Assembly: GCA_025463865.1 (NCBI GenBank)
Contig: JAODBH010000262.1
Location: 1 to 36,752 of the forward strand
Reading direction: 5' to 3'
Origin: Actinomycetes bacterium
Lineage (GTDB): Bacteria > Actinomycetota > Acidimicrobiia > IMCC26256 > Chersky-534
DNA length: 36,752 nucleotides
This document shows positions 32,410 through 36,752 of this stretch, piece after piece. The position numbers and the translations under genes are program-made. Position 1 is the first letter of the stretch, and the number at the start of each line of letters is the position of its first letter. Below the pieces are notes generated by a model, which worked only from the letters and a program-made list of their open reading frames with translations, searched no databases and was not told the DNA's origin.

Positions 32410-33291
32410 TCACACCGCGACCGCGCTCTCCGGTGTGAGATCACGCGGACCGTACGGCCGGTCGCCCGCGACCGTGACCCGCTGCATGCGGCGATGCCCG
32501 AGGCCGTAGTTCGTGACGACGTAGTGCGCGGTCGCCCGGTTGTCCCAGAACGCGACGTCGCCCTCGCGCCAGTGCCAGCGCACCACGTGCTCAGCCTGCG
32601 CGATGTGCTCGTAGAGGAGGCCGAGGATCGGCTCGCTCTCCTCGGGCCGGAACCCGTCGAGCCGGGTCGTGAACGCAGGGTTGACGAACAACGCGCGCTC
32701 CCCCGTCTCGGGGTGCACCCGCACGACGGGATGCTTCGTCGGCGTCAGCGACGCGAGCCGTTCCTGCCATCCGCCCGTGGGGTCCTTGGCCGCCTGCTCG
32801 GTGAAGACGGGCCGCGGGTCGTGCACCGCGACGAGGTCGTCGACGAACACGCGCATCGGGTCGGACAGCGTGTTGTACGCCGCGACCAGGTCGGCCCATT
32901 GGGTGTCTCCGCCCCGCTCGGGGATGACGACCGCGTTGAGGATGGACCCCATCGGCGGCGTCTCGTCGAAGGTCACGTCGGTGTGCCACTTGTAGTGACG
33001 CACGTTCGGGTCGTAGTGGGAGTTCCTCCTCTGCTCGATCGAGTCGAGCACCAGGACCTCGGGGTGCCCCTCGATGCCGGGGTCGATCGGGTGCGTGGAG
33101 AGCGGGCCGAACCGCCGGCCGAACGCCTTGAGCTCCTCGGGAGCAAAGGCGTGGTCGCGGAAGAAGACCACCCGGTGCTCGAGCAGCGCGCCCCGGATGG
33201 CGCCGATCGTCGACTCGTCCGCGGTGCGGAGGTCGACGCCGCCGATGAGCGCCCCGATCGTTCCCGTGAGCGGTGTGATCCCGATGGACAC
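32410..33291 (-). CDS. TauD/TfdA-family 2-oxoglutarate dioxygenase
   Basis: Iron(II)/2-oxoglutarate dioxygenase of 293 residues. The iron ligands are His103, Asp105 (KWHTDVTF) and His256 (NRATAHY). The 2-oxoglutarate-binding arginines are Arg267 and Arg271 (HRRMQRVTV). Numbering and spacing nearly match E. coli TauD. The family splits taurine, other sulfonates or alkyl sulfates, giving an aldehyde and sulfite. GTG start at 33291 with AAGGAGAG upstream. It is divergent from a second paralogue at 33399, and both sit next to a sulfonate-type importer, which supports a desulfonation role. Herbicide-type (TfdA) or carnitine-type substrates cannot be excluded. Confidence 0.93.
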   Translation of the reverse strand: MSIGITPLTGTIGALIGGVDLRTADESTIGAIRGALLEHRVVFFRDHAFAPEELKAFGRRFGPLSTHPIDPGIEGHPEVLVLDSIEQRRNSHYDPNVRHYKWHTDVTFDETPPMGSILNAVVIPERGGDTQWADLVAAYNTLSDPMRVFVDDLVAVHDPRPVFTEQAAKDPTGGWQERLASLTPTKHPVVRVHPETGERALFVNPAFTTRLDGFRPEESEPILGLLYEHIAQAEHVVRWHWREGDVAFWDNRATAHYVVTNYGLGHRRMQRVTVAGDRPYGPRDLTPESAVAV

Positions 33292-33327
33292 GCGTCTCTC
33301 CTTGGTCGCCTTGAAAGTCGATGCAGA

Positions 33328-33342
33328 TTATCGGATTTATCG
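33328..33342. promoter_or_regulatory. direct repeat TTATCG between divergent dioxygenase genes
   Basis: TTATCG occurs at 33328-33333 and again at 33337-33342 within the only AT-rich patch of the 107-base gap between the two TauD-type genes. The position suits a regulator controlling both. The regulator is not identifiable from the window. Confidence 0.4.
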
Positions 33343-33398
33343 AGAATTGGCTACGGTGGCGCTGCCGCGCCGGCCGCGCCCACCCCAGGAGGTCCCCC

Positions 33399-34298
33399 AT
33401 GACCGTCGCCAGCCCGCTCGCGCTCGGCCTCGATGTCCGTCCGCTCTCGCGCACCATCGGCGCCGAGATCCGCGGCGTGGATCTCCACGAGCCGCTCAGC
33501 CGCGAGGCCACGACTGCCATTCGCAACCTGCTGCTCGAGCACAAGGTGATCTTCTTCCCGGGCCAGCACCTCGAGCCTGCGGAGCACGTCGCCTTCGCCC
33601 GCAACTTCGGCGAGCTCACGCCCGCGCATCCCGTGATCCCGGGTGTCGAGGGATTTCCGGAGCTCTTCGAGATCGACTACACGCTGGCGCGCACGCTCTA
33701 TCCGCAGGACGCGGTCGGCGAGGCGACGAACGTCTCATTGAGCTGGCACACCGATGTGACGTTCATGCAGAAGCCGCCGTTCGGATCGATCCTCAACGCG
33801 AAAGTGATCCCGCCCTCGGGCGGCGACACGTCGTGGGCCGATCAGCACGCCGCGTTCACGGCCCTCAGCCCGACGTTCCAGAGCTTCCTTTCCACCCTCA
33901 CCGCCGTGCACAGCGGGGACACGACCTTCGGCAAGGTGCTCGAGCTGCGCAAGGAGCAGCGGGGCGAAGGCGGCGAATGGGAAGGCGAGGACGTCACTCT
34001 CGCACCGGTCGAGCACCCCGTAGTCCGGACCCACCCCGAGACCGGGTTGCAGAGCCTGTTCGTCAACCCGGGATTCACGCGGTACGTCAAGGGCCTGAGC
34101 GCGCAGGAGAGCGATCTCCTCCTTGGCTTCCTGTACGCGCATTCGACCCGGCCCGAGTTCACCGTCCGGTACCACTGGACCGCGGGAGACGTGGCGTTCT
34201 GGGACAACCGCGTGACGCAGCACGCGGTGCTGAACGACTTCGGCGACCAGCACCGCGTCATCCAGCGGGTGACGCTCCACGGTGACGTACCGGTTTGA
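33399..34298 (+). CDS. second TauD/TfdA-family 2-oxoglutarate dioxygenase
   Basis: 299-residue paralogue of the gene at 32410-33291. The iron ligands are His117, Asp119 (SWHTDVTF) and His275 (NRVTQHAV), and the 2-oxoglutarate arginines are Arg286 and Arg290 (QHRVIQRV). Compared with the neighbour it has an insertion of roughly 12-15 residues before the HxD motif and another in the charged loop near 180-200 (KEQRGEGGEWEGED), both next to the active site, so the two probably take different substrates. The ATG at 33399 follows a perfect AGGAGG at 33387-33392; a longer frame from 33321 starts in promoter DNA. Likely role: releasing sulfite from a sulfonate or sulfate ester. Confidence 0.93.
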   Translation: MTVASPLALGLDVRPLSRTIGAEIRGVDLHEPLSREATTAIRNLLLEHKVIFFPGQHLEPAEHVAFARNFGELTPAHPVIPGVEGFPELFEIDYTLARTLYPQDAVGEATNVSLSWHTDVTFMQKPPFGSILNAKVIPPSGGDTSWADQHAAFTALSPTFQSFLSTLTAVHSGDTTFGKVLELRKEQRGEGGEWEGEDVTLAPVEHPVVRTHPETGLQSLFVNPGFTRYVKGLSAQESDLLLGFLYAHSTRPEFTVRYHWTAGDVAFWDNRVTQHAVLNDFGDQHRVIQRVTLHGDVPV

Positions 34299-34330
34299 GG
34301 TCGCCCCCCGGCTACGGCGGACCCGGCCGG

Positions 34331-34495
34331 CTACGCGCCGGTGGCGTCGGGCTTCACGTCCGGGTGGGTCCCCTGCGCGCCGTCCTCGTCGCCGGCTGAC
34401 GTCTCGCCGGACTCGTACTCGCTGACTCCGGGCTCGGGCTTGGTCGTCGTGTCCTCGTCGGGGTCGGGCTCGGGATCGGGGTCGGGATGCGTCAC
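34331..34495 (-). CDS. small acidic protein, SigF-type promoter
   Basis: 54-residue protein rich in Asp, Glu, Pro and Thr (it begins with alternating D-P pairs), with no hydrophobic segment; probably disordered. GTG start at 34495 with GAGGA five bases upstream. A promoter resembling the SigF/SigB consensus lies just upstream at 34533-34559. Not recognised as a family. Ending is 32 bases from the convergent dioxygenase stop. The antisense frame covering this region lacks a ribosome-binding site and conserved sequence. Confidence 0.6.
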   Translation of the reverse strand: MTHPDPDPEPDPDEDTTTKPEPGVSEYESGETSAGDEDGAQGTHPDVKPDATGA

Positions 34496-34532
34496 GGCGT
34501 TCCTCGTTCCGCTGCGAATCGGGTGCCATCCG

Positions 34533-34559
34533 CTACCCGAAACCCCGGCTCCGATAAAC
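34533..34559 (-). promoter_or_regulatory. SigF/SigB-like promoter
   Basis: On the minus strand GTTT (34559-34556) and GGGTAG (34538-34533) are 17 bases apart, close to the GTTT/GGGTA consensus of general-stress sigma factors in actinobacteria. It points at the 54-residue small gene. On the plus strand a second GGGTAG (34591-34596) points at the 49-residue gene, with a weaker GATT 16 bases before it. Confidence 0.5.
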
Positions 34560-34632
34560 AGGAGACGCACGATTGGTCGCCGCGGTGGCCGGGTAGGACG
34601 GGAACCACAGCCCCGAGTGATCGAGAGCCGAC

Positions 34633-34782
34633 GTGACCGCACCCGAAGCCGGACCGGACAAGCCCGAGTCTGCGATCGAGGAGATCCAGCAGGGCATCGA
34701 GCACGCGGTGGAGAACACCGCCGAGCGCGCACCCGAAGACGAAGCCGGGCCGGTGGACGACAAAAGCGCCCCGGCCACGTGA
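34633..34782 (+). CDS. small acidic protein, 49 residues
   Basis: GTG at 34633 to TGA at 34782. The protein is mostly acidic with one probable helix (about 13-30, SAIEEIQQGIEHAVENTA) and a Pro/Glu/Ala tail. Codon use is strongly G/C-ending as in its neighbours. It ends 21 bases before topoisomerase IB on the same strand and may share its transcript. A GGGTAG box lies at 34591-34596, about 40 bases upstream. The ribosome-binding site is weak. Function unknown; no family recognised. Confidence 0.55.
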   Translation: MTAPEAGPDKPESAIEEIQQGIEHAVENTAERAPEDEAGPVDDKSAPAT

Positions 34783-34803
34783 TCTTCGTCGCCCAGCCTC
34801 CCT

Positions 34804-35907
34804 GTGACCTCCCGCTCCAAGAGCAGCGATCCCGACGTCCCGTCCTCGCTCTACTACGTCGACGACAGCGGTCCCGGGTACGGGCGACGTCGGTCCGGCA
34901 AGGGCTTCTCGTACACGAAGCCCGACGGGTCCCGGCTGTCGGATCCGGCTGAGCTCGCGCGCATCCGCGCGCTCGCGATCCCACCCGCGTGGACCCGCGT
35001 CTGGATCTGCCCGCGTGCAGACGGCCACATCCAGGCGACGGGTCGTGACGCCAAGGGACGGAAGCAGTACCGGTACCACCCGGCTTGGCGGGCCGCGCGC
35101 GACGAGGACAAGTACACGCACCTGATCGACTTCGGCACCGCGCTCCCTGGGCTGCGTCGCCAGATCTCGCGCGACCTGGCCTCGCCGGGCATCACGCACG
35201 ACAAGGTGGTGGCGACGGTCGTGCACCTCCTCGAGACGACCCTCATCCGCATCGGCAACGAGCAGTACGCCCGCACCAACGGATCGTTCGGCCTGACGAC
35301 GTTGCGCGGCCGTCAGGTGAAGGTCCGCGGCGACGCCGTGCACTTCTCGTTCAAGGGCAAGAGCGGGCAATGGCACGAGGTCGAGACCCACGACAAGCGG
35401 GTCGCGCAGGTCATCCGCCGCTGCCAGCACCTGAAGGGCCAACGCCTCTTCCAGTACACCGACGACGCGGGCGCCCACCGGACGGTCGAGTCCTCCGACG
35501 TCAATCGGTATCTCCATCGGACGATGGGAGACGAGTTCACCGCCAAGGACTTCCGCACGTGGATGGGGACGCTGATGGCGGCCACCGCGCTCGTGGTCGT
35601 CGAGCCGCCACGGTCGGACGCGGCCGCGCGCCGGACCGCCGCGGCCGCGATCGAGGTCGTCGCCCGCCACCTGGGCAACACCCCCACGGTCGCGCGGACG
35701 TCGTACGTGCATCCCGACGTCGTCGACCTGTACGCGGCGGGCGACCTCGCGGGCATCTGGAGCGAGAAGCACGAACGCGACGGGCGCTACCTGCTCGCGG
35801 AGGAGAAGCGCCTGCTCCGCGTGCTGCGCGTGGCGCGGCGCCGCCAACGCGCGAGCACCCGTCGGGCGGCGTCGAGCTCGGCGAAGGCGAGGGCCCGAGC
35901 CGCCTGA
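34804..35907 (+). CDS. DNA topoisomerase IB (bacterial, poxvirus-like)
   Basis: 367-residue topoisomerase IB, which relaxes supercoils through a 3'-phosphotyrosine link. The catalytic set is visible: Arg149 (LIRIGNEQYA), Lys186 (SFKGKSG), Arg251 (KDFRTWMGT) and the nucleophile Tyr301 (ARTSYVHPDVVDLY). The N-terminal part with LAIPPAWTRVWICPRADGHIQATGRDAKGRKQYRYH is the typical clamp domain. The C-terminal 40 residues are very basic. GTG start at 34804. Bacterial type IB enzymes are sporadic and not essential, often near stress genes, which fits the sigma factor encoded convergently 12 bases downstream. Confidence 0.95.
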   Translation: MTSRSKSSDPDVPSSLYYVDDSGPGYGRRRSGKGFSYTKPDGSRLSDPAELARIRALAIPPAWTRVWICPRADGHIQATGRDAKGRKQYRYHPAWRAARDEDKYTHLIDFGTALPGLRRQISRDLASPGITHDKVVATVVHLLETTLIRIGNEQYARTNGSFGLTTLRGRQVKVRGDAVHFSFKGKSGQWHEVETHDKRVAQVIRRCQHLKGQRLFQYTDDAGAHRTVESSDVNRYLHRTMGDEFTAKDFRTWMGTLMAATALVVVEPPRSDAAARRTAAAAIEVVARHLGNTPTVARTSYVHPDVVDLYAAGDLAGIWSEKHERDGRYLLAEEKRLLRVLRVARRRQRASTRRAASSSAKARARAA

Positions 35908-35919
35908 CGGTGTTGGCGG

Positions 35920-36729
35920 TCAGTCGCGGTACGTCGCCGTGGCCGAGCCCAACCGTTCGAGGGTCCGGGTGAGCAGTCGCGAGACGTGCATCTGGCTGAT
36001 GCCGACGCGCTCCGAGATCTCCGCCTGCGTGAGCTCCTCGAAGTAACGGAGGTAGAGGATCGTGCGCTCCCGCTCCGGCAGCCGCTGCAACAGTTGCAGC
36101 ACGGCATCGCGATCGGCGATCGCGTCGAACTCGGGATCCGGCCGCCCGAGATCCGGTCGGTCGGATGCGACCACCACCATGCCCCGGTGGTCGCGATCGA
36201 GTGACTCCAACCGGTAGAGCTGCCCCGCCTCCAACGCTTCCAGCACGTCGTCGACGCGGGTCTGCGCCTCGACCGCGATCTCCTCCACGGTCGGCGATCG
36301 TCCGAGTGATTGCGACATCCTGCTGACGGTGGCGTCGAGCTGCAGATGCAACTCCTGGATGCGGCGCGGCACTCGGACCATCCATCCCCGGTCGCGGAAG
36401 TGCCGCTTGATCTCGCCCACGACCGTCGGGGTCGCGAAGGCCACGAAGTGCAGGCCGCGGTCGGGATCGAACCGCTCCACCGACTTCAACAGGCCGAGAA
36501 GCGCCACCTGACGGAGGTCGTCGAGCGGTTCGCCCCGGCGCGCGAAGCGTCGGGCGAGCCGATCGGCGATCTCCGCGTGCTCCTCGACCAGCGCGTTCCG
36601 GAGCACGCGGGAGCGGGTGCGACGGAACTCGGTGAACCGGGCCGTCACCTCGGGATCGGGCGGTCCTGGCCCGTTCGCGTCGTCGGTCACGGTCGCGACG
36701 TGTACCCGACACTTCGTCGAGGCACGCAT
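35920..36729 (-). CDS. SigB/SigF/SigG-type RNA polymerase sigma factor
   Basis: Alternative sigma factor of the general-stress/sporulation group, about 269 residues. Region 2 covers EHAEIADRLARRFARRGEPL and the following DDLRQVALLGLLKSVERFDP, then FVAFATPTVVGEIKRHFRDRGW for promoter melting. Region 3 follows (VPRRIQELHLQLD through SLGRSPTVEEIA). Region 4 ends with RLPERERTILYLRYFEELTQ and the helix-turn-helix AEISERVGISQMHVSRLL. The ATG at 36729 has AGGTG six bases before it; GTG at 36738 or 36690 are alternatives. Such factors are usually held by an anti-sigma kinase; none is in the window, but it could lie just beyond the right edge. It is the natural candidate for the GTTT/GGGTA promoter at 34533. 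Confidence 0.93.
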   Translation of the reverse strand: MRASTKCRVHVATVTDDANGPGPPDPEVTARFTEFRRTRSRVLRNALVEEHAEIADRLARRFARRGEPLDDLRQVALLGLLKSVERFDPDRGLHFVAFATPTVVGEIKRHFRDRGWMVRVPRRIQELHLQLDATVSRMSQSLGRSPTVEEIAVEAQTRVDDVLEALEAGQLYRLESLDRDHRGMVVVASDRPDLGRPDPEFDAIADRDAVLQLLQRLPERERTILYLRYFEELTQAEISERVGISQMHVSRLLTRTLERLGSATATYRD

Positions 36730-36752
36730 CGGATGCACCTGAGGCCACGGTG

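Noticed and set aside
34341-34952. 203-codon plus-strand frame over the small acidic genes
   Set aside because: No ribosome-binding site, low-complexity Ser/Gly/Arg translation, and it is antisense to a small gene with a good start signal and promoter.

Overview
The window is a 36.7 kb, very GC-rich stretch of ordinary chromosomal sequence with dense, co-oriented gene runs, many 4-bp start/stop overlaps and frequent GTG or TTG starts. It has a WhiB protein, a SigB/SigF-type sigma factor, a CysH resembling mycobacterial APS reductase, and several promoters whose -10 box lies 6-9 bases before the start codon (leaderless mRNA). Together these point to an actinobacterium. A deep-branching lineage such as Acidimicrobiia is my guess, not something the sequence proves. 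I see no tRNA, rRNA, CRISPR array, transposase, phage gene or attachment site.

Region 1 (1-4107, minus strand): a TetR regulator with its own operator, then two half-size ABC exporters that form an asymmetric heterodimer; the second runs off the left edge. Region 2 (4179-8091, minus): a small catabolic cluster of a HAD phosphatase, a zinc alcohol dehydrogenase, an unusually short FGGY kinase and an alpha/beta hydrolase, the last three with overlapping ends. Region 3 (8276-13236): a 14-helix DHA2 drug exporter, an EntS-like MFS exporter with no visible normal start codon, an alpha/beta hydrolase, and a membrane-anchored protein with two DUF5666-like domains.

Region 4 (13468-19984): a nucleoside-phosphorylase-fold protein, a DUF1684 protein, a D-2-hydroxyacid dehydrogenase, two coupled amidohydrolases and a HEAT-repeat protein. 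Three short convergent gaps here and at 12254 hold hairpins. Region 5 (19985-24899): a 596-base gap with two long inverted repeats and a possible 47-residue ORF, then a leaderless MarR regulator coupled to a 1294-residue fused ABC exporter with the same one-good-site, one-degenerate-site design as the pair at the left end. A gluconokinase follows.

Region 6 (24907-34298) is the clearest system: sulfur acquisition. On the minus strand cysC-cysH-cysD-cysN plus a small acidic coupled ORF activate sulfate and reduce it towards sulfite. Divergently, a substrate-binding protein, ATPase and permease of the sulfonate/taurine type import a sulfur source, with both promoters packed into about 100 bases that carry CGACAA repeats. 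Then come a WhiB protein and two divergent TauD-type dioxygenases, which could release sulfite from imported sulfonates. Sulfite reductase is not in the window.

Region 7 (34331-36729): two divergent small proteins with SigF/SigB-like promoter motifs, a bacterial topoisomerase IB, and the sigma factor itself. This looks like a small general-stress module.
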